Shown: positions 15,091 to 22,097, counted from the stretch's first letter. The stretch: 33,924 nucleotides of DNA from Patescibacteria group bacterium UBA2135 (GCA_002327685.1 DCXN01000030.1:10308-44231); one strand, 5' to 3'. Numbers and translations: made by a program. Notes: generated by a model not told the origin, from the letters alone.

Positions 15091-15867
15091 ATGTCTATAG
15101 AAGGAATGCCTAATACTCCTAATGAGAATGAGAGCGAACCAAAAGTACCACATTTGGAGTTTGGTGATATTAGAGAAGAACTGGAAAATCATGCTGTCTT
15201 AAGGAAAGAGTATGACGAAGGAGAAAAAGAAGAAATAATAAAAGGAGCTGGGCTTTCTGAGGAAGAATGGAACAAAGTTAGATCACCCAAAGAGCAATAT
15301 CATATTTTGAGATTGCTTGGACGTGCTGGAGCAAAGCAGGATTTTGCTGTTGCTTACACTAACCATTATGGCGAGCAATTTCTTGGCAGTGAAGAAGCTG
15401 GTGATGTTCGAAAGACCACATTGTCAGAAGAAGCTGACACAATGATGTTTTGGACATTTGCTCCTTACTTGTTCAAATATTTGAAAGAAAAAGGTATTGA
15501 TGATGGAACTGCAATAAAAAAAATCGGTCTTTGGGCAGCGGCCGCTACAAAAGAGAGAAGACAATCCGTTCAGGGTGATATGCATTTGGAAGGACTTGAG
15601 TTTTTGAATAAACAACAACGCGGAGAAGGTCCTATATTGCAAGCACGTGAGGTTATATACATACTTGACAAGGACTCGGAACATGTTTCTCATAAGTTTA
15701 CTGAACAGGAAGCTGAACGTGTCGCGGAATTACTTTTAGCCAAAGATGAATCAAAGCAAGAAGTCAAAGACGAACCAGAACAAGAGTCGCAAGGAGATGA
15801 TAGCGAGCCTGCCACGAGAAAGCCTAGCGACTATAAAGGTCTTAGAGGAATATCAAGGATGGGGTAG
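15091..15867 (+). CDS. Hypothetical acidic protein, 258 aa
   Basis: I do not recognise a family. The product is soluble, Glu/Lys-rich and has no signal peptide or transmembrane helix. Residues ~60-200 appear mostly helical and folded (for example YHILRLLGRAGAKQDFAVAY, WTFAPYLFKYLKEKGIDDG). The last ~60 residues are polar and probably disordered, ending KGLRGISRMG. It starts 25 nt after the Cys-rich protein, so it could be cotranscribed with it, but nothing in the sequence ties it to the cell surface. No Shine-Dalgarno sequence is seen before the ATG. Confidence 0.7.
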   Translation: MSIEGMPNTPNENESEPKVPHLEFGDIREELENHAVLRKEYDEGEKEEIIKGAGLSEEEWNKVRSPKEQYHILRLLGRAGAKQDFAVAYTNHYGEQFLGSEEAGDVRKTTLSEEADTMMFWTFAPYLFKYLKEKGIDDGTAIKKIGLWAAAATKERRQSVQGDMHLEGLEFLNKQQRGEGPILQAREVIYILDKDSEHVSHKFTEQEAERVAELLLAKDESKQEVKDEPEQESQGDDSEPATRKPSDYKGLRGISRMG

Positions 15868-15924
15868 CGAGTTAATTTTAGTTAAATACGAATCGGGGCA
15901 GGAATCGCAGGCATAACTCTGTGG

Positions 15925-15951
15925 CAAAAGTGGGGTCAGACCCCACTTTTG
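15925..15951 (+). repeat. REP-like palindrome, copy 1 (upstream of transposase)
   Basis: Arms CAAAAGTGGGGTC and GACCCCACTTTTG with centre A. It lies 34 nt before the likely transposase start codon. Confidence 0.9.
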
Positions 15952-15985
15952 TTTATAGACATTGCTGTGTATAATGTATTTATTA

Positions 15986-16711
15986 ATGCCAAGGCAACCG
16001 AGACAATTTGAAACAGGGGAAATCTACCACGTTTTTAACCGAGGAGTTGAGAAGCGTAAAATATTTATAAAGACGCAAGATTATAGCCGTTTTGTTTTGG
16101 CATTGGAGTTTTTTAACAGAGATATTAAAACCAATCTATGGGACTATGTTGCAAAAGTGGGGTCAGACCCCACTTTTGCACGGTTGGAGAGGGAGCGCTT
16201 AAAGAAAAGTAAGCCTGTTATTGAACTTCTCGCTTTTGTGCTTATGCCCAATCATTACCATTTTATCATTCGGGAAATTAGAAAAGGAGGTACTTCTTTG
16301 TTTATGAATAAATTAGGTGGGTATGCAAGTTACTTTAATAAGCAATACGATAGAGTTGGTGCACTTTTTCAATCGAGGTATAAGGTCGTGCCCATCAAAA
16401 CAGACTTCCAACTGGATATTATTTTTCCATATGTGCATACAAACCCTGTGGAACTTAAAGAACGTCAATGGAAAGTTGGGAAGATAAAAGATAAGCCCGA
16501 TGCCATTAAATGGTTGGAGAATTACAAATGGTCTAGTTATCGTGACTATACAGGAAGTCCCACTTTTCCGAATGTAACTCAGCGCACATTTTTTCTTGAA
16601 TTGCATGGTGGCGAAAAAGGGTGTCGCAAGGCAGTAGAAGATTGGATTAAATTTAAGGCGGAAAATACTCAACTAGATATAGACACAAAATTATACAAAA
16701 GTGGGGTCTGA
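15986..16711 (+). CDS. REP-associated tyrosine transposase (Y1_Tnp / IS200-like fold)
   Basis: Single-strand DNA transposase of the HUH superfamily. The ATG at 15986 gives the usual RAYT opening MPRQPRQFETGEIYHVFNRG; an in-frame ATG at 15974 is possible. The HUH motif appears as HYH in LMPNHYHFII. The likely nucleophilic tyrosine is in the segment GGYASYFNKQYDRVGALFQSRYK, typical of these enzymes. The 241-residue length is normal. Two oddities stand out. A perfect palindrome at 16152-16178 is read in frame as KVGSDPTF, and the last codons (YKSGV, stop) are supplied by the downstream palindrome, with TGA at its centre. A half-site-like GTCCCACTTTTCC at 16556-16568 is read as SPTF. Confidence 0.93.
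   Translation: MPRQPRQFETGEIYHVFNRGVEKRKIFIKTQDYSRFVLALEFFNRDIKTNLWDYVAKVGSDPTFARLERERLKKSKPVIELLAFVLMPNHYHFIIREIRKGGTSLFMNKLGGYASYFNKQYDRVGALFQSRYKVVPIKTDFQLDIIFPYVHTNPVELKERQWKVGKIKDKPDAIKWLENYKWSSYRDYTGSPTFPNVTQRTFFLELHGGEKGCRKAVEDWIKFKAENTQLDIDTKLYKSGV
16152..16178 (+). repeat. REP-like palindrome, copy 2 (inside the transposase ORF)
   Basis: Identical to copy 1, including the central A. Flanking G and C extend the palindrome to 29 bp. It is read in frame without a stop. Confidence 0.9.
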
Positions 16712-16722
16712 CCCCACTTTTG
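16696..16722 (-). repeat. REP-like palindrome, copy 3 (overlaps the transposase stop codon)
   Basis: Same arms with centre T, so oriented opposite to copies 1 and 2. The TGA stop (16709-16711) lies at the palindrome centre. Transcribed, it would also form a 13-bp hairpin, though without a U-tract. Confidence 0.9.
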
Positions 16723-16767
16723 CCAGAGCTTAAGCGGGATTGTTTAATGTGATACAATCATAATATT

Positions 16768-17427
16768 ATGCGGGCAGCAGTTATCATTGCAGGAGTTATT
16801 GTTGCGTTGAGTTTATTGTTCGTTGTTTTCAACAGTGCTATCATTAGCAATGACAATAACTATAACAATGACGATAACCCTGCAGAGCTTCGCCGTCTCG
16901 CAAACAGCTTCGCTGGCGAGACAAGCGGGGCAGGCAATAACGATAACATTTCCACAACAACTATGAAAATTACAAGCTCTGCATTTGAGCACAATCAAAT
17001 AATCCCAGAGAAATTTACCTGTGATGGAGAAAACATAAATCCAGCACTTGGATTTTCTGATATTCCAAGAGAAACCAAGTCTCTTGTGCTTACTGTTGAC
17101 GATCCTGATGCGCCAGCAGGGCTTTGGGTGCACTGGACGGTATGGAATATCGCGCCTGGCATGACTACTATTGCAGAAAATTCTGTACCAGAGGGAGGTA
17201 TAGAAGGTGTGACTAATTATGGCGAGCCAGGATATGGAGGACCATGCCCACCCGATGGAGAGCATCGCTATTTCTTTAAACTTTACGCGCTTGATATCGA
17301 ACTTGATCTACCAAAAGATGCAGACAAAAACATACTTGAAGAAGCGATGATAGGACATGTGCTTGATAAAGCGGAATTAATCGGGCTTTATACCAGAGCA
17401 TGTTACGAAACTCCTCCTTGTCCGTGA
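16768..17427 (+). CDS. PEBP / YbhB-YbcL family protein with N-terminal membrane anchor
   Basis: Phosphatidylethanolamine-binding-protein fold of the bacterial YbhB/YbcL group, whose biochemical role is not settled. Residues 1-24 form a hydrophobic signal or anchor helix. Residues 25-65 form a low-complexity Asn/Asp/Ser-rich linker. The PEBP domain starts at about 67 (ITSSAFEHNQIIPEKFTCDG). The ligand-site motifs are present: DDPDAPAG (111-118), LWVHWTVWNI, and GGPCPPDGEHRYFF (157-170). The protein is therefore expected to be extracytoplasmic. No lipobox cysteine is present. No Shine-Dalgarno sequence precedes the ATG. Confidence 0.92.
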   Translation: MRAAVIIAGVIVALSLLFVVFNSAIISNDNNYNNDDNPAELRRLANSFAGETSGAGNNDNISTTTMKITSSAFEHNQIIPEKFTCDGENINPALGFSDIPRETKSLVLTVDDPDAPAGLWVHWTVWNIAPGMTTIAENSVPEGGIEGVTNYGEPGYGGPCPPDGEHRYFFKLYALDIELDLPKDADKNILEEAMIGHVLDKAELIGLYTRACYETPPCP

Positions 17428-17528
17428 TGTCTGATTGTTGCTGCGCAAAGAGGCTGACGCCCTGCCAGGCAGAGCCTTCTAGGCGGCGCCTCCCCTCAGC
17501 TTTTCTTTGTTGTGCCAAATGTGTCAGA
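17428..17528. repeat. Structured intergenic element with a CCTGCC-GGCAG repeat core
   Basis: TGTCTGA (17428-17434) and TCAGACA (about 17524-17530) bracket nested pairings (CAAAGA-GCTGA with TCAGC-TCTTTG). A G/C-rich core at 17461-17490 carries CCTGCCAGGCAGAGCC and GGCGGCGCC. The core closely matches 27838-27867, inside the P-type ATPase gene. It may also serve as the 3' end of the PEBP transcript. Confidence 0.5.
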
Positions 17529-17540
17529 CAGTATCACCCC

Positions 17541-17568
17541 TTGACAAATCTTTTGAGTTGTGTATCAT
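17541..17568 (+). promoter_or_regulatory. Promoter of a short transcription unit
   Basis: TTGACA (17541-17546, perfect -35) and TATCAT (17563-17568) lie 16 nt apart, with TG directly before the -10. The predicted start is near 17575. The transcript would run about 225 nt to the terminator at 17757-17798. Confidence 0.6.
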
Positions 17569-17606
17569 GTAATACAATTGCAACTGTAAAGTCAATGGAG
17601 GACGAT

Positions 17607-17669
17607 ATGAGTGTTTGTCAGCAGGCCAACGCTGCGCGTCGTAAGTCTCGGAGGGACATGCCGGTATGA
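17607..17669 (+). CDS. Possible 20-residue basic peptide in a short transcription unit
   Basis: GGAGG (17597-17601) with 5-nt spacing precedes an ATG that opens a 20-codon ORF rich in Arg and Lys (QQANAARRKSRRDMPV at its end). Its TGA overlaps ATGATG (17666), which opens a second frame of 44 codons running through the terminator to 17800; that second frame is doubtful because it continues into the T-tract. Either a small peptide is made, or the unit is a small RNA with a chance ORF. The good promoter, Shine-Dalgarno and terminator argue that the unit is expressed. I recognise no family. Confidence 0.4.
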   Translation: MSVCQQANAARRKSRRDMPV

Positions 17670-17756
17670 TGCCCAGAAACGAAGGAAGAACAAATCCGAT
17701 AGGCGCCGCCAAACTCCCAAGAAGAAATCATAAACATTCGGTGAACTTCACCGCAG

Positions 17757-17798
17757 ACGGCCGACAGGATAGGATTCTGTCGGCCGTTTTTCTTTTTT
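17757..17798 (+). terminator. Strong intrinsic terminator
   Basis: Perfect 11-bp G/C-rich stem ACGGCCGACAG / CTGTCGGCCGT with a 9-nt loop, followed by TTTTTCTTTTTT. It ends the short transcription unit that starts near 17575. Confidence 0.92.
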
Positions 17799-17819
17799 AA
17801 TATCTACATCTTTCTGTTA

Positions 17820-17904
17820 TACTAGGCACTAAGCTCTAGAAGTGACATTAACTGTCGGAATCTTAAAACCTAAAACCTAACACCTATAACCTGCAACCTA
17901 AACC
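17820..17904. repeat. Degenerate ACCTAAAACC repeat element (copy of 1088-1198)
   Basis: CTAGGCACTAAGC (17822-17834) and the run AACCTAAAACCTAACACCTA followed by TAACCTGCAACCTAAACC match the element before the gene at 1199. As there, the run abuts the ATG of the next gene. Confidence 0.6.
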
Positions 17905-18720
17905 ATGGGCCAATACTACAACCCAAAACGCAAAGCATCGTGGAACTATGGCGGAGATCGATGGAAGCTAAGTCGTTCCAAAATAGATCTTTTTAAGAGT
18001 TGTCCTCGGTGTTTTTATATTGACAACAAGTTAGGAACCAAGAGAGTCCCGGGCTATCCACTCCAATTAAATAAAGCTGTGGACCATCAGCTTAAACGTG
18101 AGTTTGATGCTTATAGAGCCAAAGACGAACAACACCCATTGCAAAAAGAATATGGCATTGACGCAAGACCTGTGGCACATGAAGACCTAAATGAGTGGCG
18201 AGAAAACTTTGAAGGAGTCAAATACTTACACAAACCAACCAATCTCCTTATCTCAGGCGCAATAGATGATTTATGGATAAATGACGAAGGAGAAAATATT
18301 GTTGTTGATTATAAAGCTACCGCTAAAGACGAACCCATAACCGAACTGAATGAAGAATGGCATGAGGGATACAAAAGACAGATGGAAGTGTATCAATGGC
18401 TGTTGCGCCAAAATGGGCTTAAAGTTTCTGACACAGGTTATTTTGTCTACTGTACCGGTAAATATGACCAAGAAGCATTTGATAAAAAAATTGAATTTGA
18501 CGTGAACTTAATTCCATTCAAAGGTGATGATTCATGGATAGAAGCCACAATCCGTGATATTAAAAAATGTCTGGATAGTGACAATTTACCTGACTCGGAA
18601 CAGGATTGTGACTACTGCGCTTATTGGTATACTCGTGAAGAACACGAAAATCAAACAACCGAAGGTCCATCTCCTAGCGTGCCTTTAAATGAAAAAAAGA
18701 ATGAAGGTACGCTTTTTTAA
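17905..18720 (+). CDS. PD-(D/E)XK superfamily nuclease with four cysteines
   Basis: Predicted RecB/Cas4-type nuclease domain, 271 residues. The core signature is visible as SGAIDDLW (Asp121/Asp122), VVDYKAT (Asp135, Lys137) and the later helix motif KRQMEVYQW. Two CxxC pairs flank the core, Cys33/Cys36 (KSCPRCFY) and Cys235/Cys238 (QDCDYCAYW). This recalls the Fe-S-stapled nuclease folds of Cas4, AddB and Dna2, although their cysteine spacing differs. The last ~30 residues are polar and low-complexity. No CRISPR array or helicase gene is nearby, so a DNA-repair or processing role is inferred only from the fold. The ATG follows directly on the ACCTAAAACC repeat run, without a Shine-Dalgarno sequence. 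Confidence 0.85.
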   Translation: MGQYYNPKRKASWNYGGDRWKLSRSKIDLFKSCPRCFYIDNKLGTKRVPGYPLQLNKAVDHQLKREFDAYRAKDEQHPLQKEYGIDARPVAHEDLNEWRENFEGVKYLHKPTNLLISGAIDDLWINDEGENIVVDYKATAKDEPITELNEEWHEGYKRQMEVYQWLLRQNGLKVSDTGYFVYCTGKYDQEAFDKKIEFDVNLIPFKGDDSWIEATIRDIKKCLDSDNLPDSEQDCDYCAYWYTREEHENQTTEGPSPSVPLNEKKNEGTLF

Positions 18721-18722
18721 AA

Positions 18723-18795
18723 AAGTATCTAGTATGTCGTATCTAGTATCTCGTATAAATTAAAAGTTATACTATATACAAAATACAAGATACAT
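18723..18795. repeat. GTATCT/AGATAC degenerate hairpin repeat
   Basis: AGTATCTAGTATGTCGTATC and TAGTATCTCGTATAAATT on the left face ATACTATATACAAAATACAA followed by GATACAT on the right. It fills the nuclease-mgtC gap and starts 2 nt after the nuclease stop. Confidence 0.6.
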
Positions 18796-18809
18796 ATTAA
18801 AATTAACCC

Positions 18810-19292
18810 ATGGAGTTATTTGGTTTTGTTATTAGCATAGAAACCGTAGAAGTATTCAAACACCTCTTGCTTGCCGCATTGCTGGGATCGTTTCTTGGTA
18901 TTGAGCGTGTCTTTGCTCACAAGATGGCAGGTGTCCGCACATACGCTCTTGTATCTATGGGTGCAGCCCTTTTCATCGTCATTTCAACCTCTATTACTCC
19001 TCTTTATGTTGATGTTACAAATTTTGATCCACTTCGTATGGCGGCAAGCGTAATAGTTGGTATTGGTTTTATTGGTGCTGGTATTATTATTTTCCGTGAC
19101 TCTCGTGTACGCGGACTGACAACTGCAACCGGATTATGGGTTGCGGCCGGTATTGGTATGGCATCGGGCTTTGGTCTTTATGCGATTGCAATCTTTGCCG
19201 CATTTATAACCCTTATTATATTTACCGTAATGTGGTTTTTTGAACAGGAAATTAAAAAAGTATCAGGCGATTGGGATGAAGATGAACCCTAA
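18810..19292 (+). CDS. MgtC/SapB-family membrane protein
   Basis: A 160-residue integral membrane protein with about four to five helices. Family signatures are GSFLGIERVFAHKMAGVRTYALVSMGAAL (residues ~28-56) and RVRGLTTATGLWVAAGIGMASGFG (~99-122). MgtC proteins modulate Mg2+ homeostasis and the F-type ATPase in pathogens, while many environmental members have no known role. The C-terminus is a short cytoplasmic acidic tail, with no ACT-like domain as in longer MgtC proteins. It lies 25 nt upstream of the uracil-DNA glycosylase gene and is probably cotranscribed with it. No Shine-Dalgarno sequence is seen. Confidence 0.9.
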   Translation: MELFGFVISIETVEVFKHLLLAALLGSFLGIERVFAHKMAGVRTYALVSMGAALFIVISTSITPLYVDVTNFDPLRMAASVIVGIGFIGAGIIIFRDSRVRGLTTATGLWVAAGIGMASGFGLYAIAIFAAFITLIIFTVMWFFEQEIKKVSGDWDEDEP

Positions 19293-19317
19293 AAACAAAA
19301 AAGAAAAAGGGGAATTG

Positions 19318-19896
19318 ATGAAAGAAATTCTGGACGAAATTTGGAATGGTAAAGATCTGCCACTATATGAAGAGAGAATAAAAAATAAAGCATATCCAGT
19401 TATAGGAGAAGGAAGTCATGATGCGAAAATTATGTTTATTGGAGAGGCACCGGGAAAAAATGAAGCAAAGACGGGAAGACCATTTTGCGGTGCGGCGGGA
19501 AAGATTCTAGATGGATTGCTTGAATCTGTCGGTTTGAATCGCGAAGATGTTTATATTACTAACATCGTCAAAGACAGACCGCCGCAAAATCGCGATCCGC
19601 TTCCGGATGAGATTACAAGTTATGCTCCGTTTTTAGACCGTCAAATTGATATTGTCAAACCACGCGTGATTGCGGCTCTCGGTCGCTACTCGATGACTTA
19701 TATACTTGAGAAGTTTAATTTGTGGGAAGAGATACAACCAATTAGTAAAATCCACGGCAAAATTTTTGATGTAAAGGTTTCATTCGGTAGTGTAAAAATT
19801 ATTCCACTATATCACCCTGCCGCGTCAATTTATAATCGTACGACGCTAGATGATCTTAAAAAGGATTTTAAAATTTTAAAAAAAATTGTGTCATGA
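19318..19896 (+). CDS. Family-4-type uracil-DNA glycosylase lacking the Fe-S cysteines
   Basis: Removes uracil from DNA in base-excision repair. The start at 19318 is preferred because AAGGGG precedes it at suitable spacing and the N-terminus then aligns with the family; in-frame ATGs at 19240, 19276 and 19282 overlap mgtC. Motif A is GEAPGKNEAKTGRPF (residues 42-56), and HPAAS (166-170) supplies the second motif. Usual family-4 enzymes bind a 4Fe-4S cluster with four Cys. Here the CxxCPL position reads GKDLPL (Gly11, Leu14), VKCRPP reads VKDRPP (Asp86) and the fourth ligand is Tyr102. The only cysteine is Cys57, next to motif A. Length (192) is typical. The fold is probably kept without the cluster. 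Confidence 0.92.
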   Translation: MKEILDEIWNGKDLPLYEERIKNKAYPVIGEGSHDAKIMFIGEAPGKNEAKTGRPFCGAAGKILDGLLESVGLNREDVYITNIVKDRPPQNRDPLPDEITSYAPFLDRQIDIVKPRVIAALGRYSMTYILEKFNLWEEIQPISKIHGKIFDVKVSFGSVKIIPLYHPAASIYNRTTLDDLKKDFKILKKIVS

Positions 19897-19912
19897 ATTA
19901 ACAGCAGGCTAT

Positions 19913-19973
19913 GTCCGGCCTTGAGGAAAAAACTGTGGTATGTGGTTCCATAGTTTTTGGGAAAAGGCCGGAC
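19913..19973 (+). terminator. Long two-part hairpin after the glycosylase gene
   Basis: GTCCGGCCTT (19913-19922) pairs with AAGGCCGGAC (19964-19973). Above an internal loop, AAAAACTGTGG pairs with CCATAGTTTTT (one wobble). No U-tract follows, so it may be an mRNA 3'-end or processing hairpin rather than a classical terminator. It separates the glycosylase from the small gene at 20029. Confidence 0.5.
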
Positions 19974-20028
19974 CCTGGCTTCTTTAAGGTCGAAAAATTT
20001 AAATTAATGGAGGTACTATTATCGTATT

Positions 20029-20238
20029 ATGAAGAAAAAAGATTATTTTCTCGTAACCGCTATCGTATTTCTTGCCATCTTTGCTCTACACGGCTTGCGT
20101 GTCGTCTTCAATTGGGAAGCGGTAATTGCGGGATGGGTAGTTCCTATGTGGTTCTCTTGGGCAATAGTTGTTATTGCCGGATACCTCTCATATACTGGAT
20201 TTTTGATTGCTGGATATGTTGGAGGCAAGAAAAAATAA
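20029..20238 (+). CDS. Small two-helix membrane protein
   Basis: The 69-residue product has two hydrophobic helices (about residues 6-28 and 36-64) framed by lysines at both ends (MKKKDY at the start, GGKKK at the end), so both termini are probably cytoplasmic. Small proteins of this kind, with a conserved W and G-rich second helix, are frequent in CPR genomes; no function is known. A GGAGG at 20009 is 15 nt from the ATG, which is too far to act as a normal ribosome-binding site. Confidence 0.7.
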   Translation: MKKKDYFLVTAIVFLAIFALHGLRVVFNWEAVIAGWVVPMWFSWAIVVIAGYLSYTGFLIAGYVGGKKK

Positions 20239-20307
20239 CTGCTTCGATTGTTTTTGTATAAAAGGAGAAGCCATCGTAGTTGCTGACTGCTCTCTCCCTA
20301 ATCAAAT

Positions 20308-20487
20308 CTAGGATTCTTTTTTCTGATACAAGAAGGTCAGAGTAGTGATCGATGACGTATCCGAGGATTGGACGATTTGTTTGACCTCGATATCGTCGCC
20401 TGCTTCGGCAAGCCAATCGTTGACTTCACTGTCTCGTTCTCCCCCCATGGTGGTGTGTCCAAATCCAAATGTCTTGATTTGCAGCAT
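20308..20487 (-). CDS. Small conserved-looking protein, 59 aa, function unknown
   Basis: The ATG at 20487 is chosen because GAGGAGG precedes it by 6 nt on the minus strand. The product, beginning MLQIKTFGF with a central NDWLAEAGDDIEVKQIVQS and ending in a strand LTFLYQKKE, reads as a beta-alpha-beta-beta mini-fold. Similar short proteins with a WL(A/S)-DIEVK core are, as I recall, widespread in bacteria and CPR, without an assigned function. It is the last gene of a minus-strand pair behind glutamate dehydrogenase but has its own possible promoter. Confidence 0.75.
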   Translation of the reverse strand: MLQIKTFGFGHTTMGGERDSEVNDWLAEAGDDIEVKQIVQSSDTSSITTLTFLYQKKES

Positions 20488-20536
20488 TAGGAACCTCCTC
20501 AATGTACGGTGTAAGCCATTATTAGCCCATACCGCA

Positions 20537-20566
20537 ATTGTGCCACATAATAGTAGTACCTGTCAA
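20537..20566 (-). promoter_or_regulatory. Possible promoter of the 59-aa protein gene
   Basis: On the minus strand TTGACA (20561-20566, perfect -35) is followed after 18 nt by CACAAT (20537-20542). The -10 is imperfect and the spacing slightly long. Confidence 0.4.
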
Positions 20567-20603
20567 GCTCCACTATAAACGGAACGGGTTTTAGAATATA
20601 CGT

Positions 20604-21908
20604 CTAGTTTGTATAACTATGCTTCATACGTAGTTCTCCTCGCATTATCTCCATTGCAAGCATGTGTGCAGCTTGCGGTATAGAGCACTTTTTCTCCTCA
20701 CTTTTCGTGTACACGTCATGTATAACACCATGCATAATATCTGTCAGCTTTTTTTGTACCCACTCTTCTTCTTCCTTGAAATCAACTTTGTGTTTTCGTT
20801 CGCCACGATTTTTACGCCATTCAAAATACGAAACAACGACGCCACCAACATTTGCCACGATGCCCGGAATGACCGTCGTGCCGCGATCGGCAAGCATATT
20901 GTTTGCTTCTGTAGTTATTGCCTCGTTCGCACCCTCTGAAATAAGAGGAGCTTTTATGCGCAGCGCGTTTTCTTTAGTAATCTGATTTTCGATGGCGGCA
21001 GGGACAAGAATATCAACAGGAAGCTCCAAAAGCTCCTGATTTGAAATTTTGTCTGCACTCGGAAAACCAGCAAGTGTCCCGTTTTTGTCATACCATTTTT
21101 TGATTGAAATGACATCAAGTCCTTGTGAGCTGTATAAGCCAGTTTGGCGGTCGCTGACTGCAACTACATTCAGAAAATTAAAACGTTCATCTTGGGTTAA
21201 AAGTGCAATATTTGAACCGACATTTCCAAATCCCTGTATTGCAACGGTTGGTCTACTGCCTAATTTCATTTTTGAAATACGTAGAAATTCTTTGAGTTGG
21301 ATTAAAAGGCCATGCGATGTCGCATTTTCTCTGCCGTGTACACCGTTGTGTTCAACCGGTTTTCCAGTTACTGTTGCCGCGACATCTGATATATTTCTGT
21401 AGTGATTCGTTTCTGCGATCTTGTTATACATCCAATACATAACTGTTGGATTTGTCCCCACATCAGGACCAGGGACGTCAATATCAGGATGGGGTAGATT
21501 GACCTTTAAGAGTTCCATAGTCATCTGCTCGGTAATGCGCCGCAGCTCAAGCTCACTGCAGGGTGTGGGGTCAAATGCAATACCTCCTTTTGCACCGCCG
21601 AAATGAAGCCCGGCAAGCGCACATTTCTCTGTCATGTCCATCGCAAGAACAGTTAATAATTTTTCATTGGCGCCAGGATGGTATCGTATGCCGCCCTTAA
21701 ATGGCTGTACGCCGGTCGGGTACGGATTTCTGTGATGTATGCGAGTAATGGTCAACAGCTTTAGTTGTCCACCAACTGTTGCGCGGAACTGCATTTTAAA
21801 GACATGTTTTGGATTAGTTAGCTCTTCAATAAGCCAATCTGGTGCACCGATAAGGGAGCCCGTGTGCTCAATTTCCTGTAGTTTTTTCTTTAAAATACTA
21901 TTAGGCAT
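20604..21908 (-). CDS. Glu/Leu/Phe/Val-family dehydrogenase, probably glutamate dehydrogenase
   Basis: NAD(P)-dependent oxidative deamination or reductive amination of a 2-oxo acid, most likely 2-oxoglutarate/glutamate. The substrate domain shows KGGIRYHP (Lys71), MTEKCALAGLHFGGAKGGI (Lys95 and catalytic Lys107) and PDIDVPGPDVGT. The nucleotide domain shows the Rossmann signature AIQGFGNVGSN and later SEGANEAITTEA, which replaces the more common GANGPTT. Length (434) is full. Leu/Val dehydrogenases are shorter, which favours GDH. On the minus strand a -10-like TATAAT (21947-21952) lies about 40 nt upstream, with a weak -35. No Shine-Dalgarno sequence is present. Confidence 0.93.
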   Translation of the reverse strand: MPNSILKKKLQEIEHTGSLIGAPDWLIEELTNPKHVFKMQFRATVGGQLKLLTITRIHHRNPYPTGVQPFKGGIRYHPGANEKLLTVLAMDMTEKCALAGLHFGGAKGGIAFDPTPCSELELRRITEQMTMELLKVNLPHPDIDVPGPDVGTNPTVMYWMYNKIAETNHYRNISDVAATVTGKPVEHNGVHGRENATSHGLLIQLKEFLRISKMKLGSRPTVAIQGFGNVGSNIALLTQDERFNFLNVVAVSDRQTGLYSSQGLDVISIKKWYDKNGTLAGFPSADKISNQELLELPVDILVPAAIENQITKENALRIKAPLISEGANEAITTEANNMLADRGTTVIPGIVANVGGVVVSYFEWRKNRGERKHKVDFKEEEEWVQKKLTDIMHGVIHDVYTKSEEKKCSIPQAAHMLAMEIMRGELRMKHSYTN

Positions 21909-22097
21909 TTAGATTGAGTGAGGTGAGAGTGAGAACTTGTATATACATTATACTATAAAATGGTATTAGAGACATTCCTAGATTTTCTCTAAAGAAATGT
22001 TATAGTGCTTGTATTCAGATGAGTTATCTCGTTTTTTCATCGTTTGTCAAAGGTTAAATGTTAATAGTCAATTATTAATTTGCTTCTAGCAATTTAT
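21909..22097. other. Intergenic region between divergent GDH and tRNA-Glu, no gene seen
   Basis: A/T-rich. It holds a likely minus-strand -10 (21947-21952) for GDH and a weak TTAGAG/CTCTAA hairpin near 21966-21993. No ORF or clear plus-strand promoter for the tRNA could be fixed. Confidence 0.4.

Larger units (their letters stand above)
15925..16722 (+). mobile_element. REP-associated tyrosine transposase element bounded by 27-bp palindromes
   Basis: Perfect palindromes (CAAAAGTGGGGTC, one centre base, GACCCCACTTTTG) lie at 15925-15951 and 16696-16722. The centre base is A on the left and T on the right, meaning the two are in opposite orientation. They bracket a single transposase gene, and a third copy lies inside that gene. 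RAYT proteins are known to act on REP/BIME palindromes, so this is a plausible complete 798-bp unit. Confidence 0.75.

Noticed and set aside
15925..16722. CRISPR-like array from the three 27-bp palindromes
   Set aside because: Spacing is irregular (200 and 518 bp), and a transposase gene lies between the copies. No cas genes are present.
17607..17702. UGA read-through or recoding extending the 20-codon ORF by ten codons
   Set aside because: UGA is used as a normal stop by several clear genes here (for example ending at 1768 and 29018), so recoding would be special pleading.
17666..17800. Second small ORF (44 codons) overlapping the 20-codon ORF
   Set aside because: It runs through the terminator stem and T-tract to its stop, so its C-terminus is terminator sequence. 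Mentioned with the first ORF but not called as a gene.
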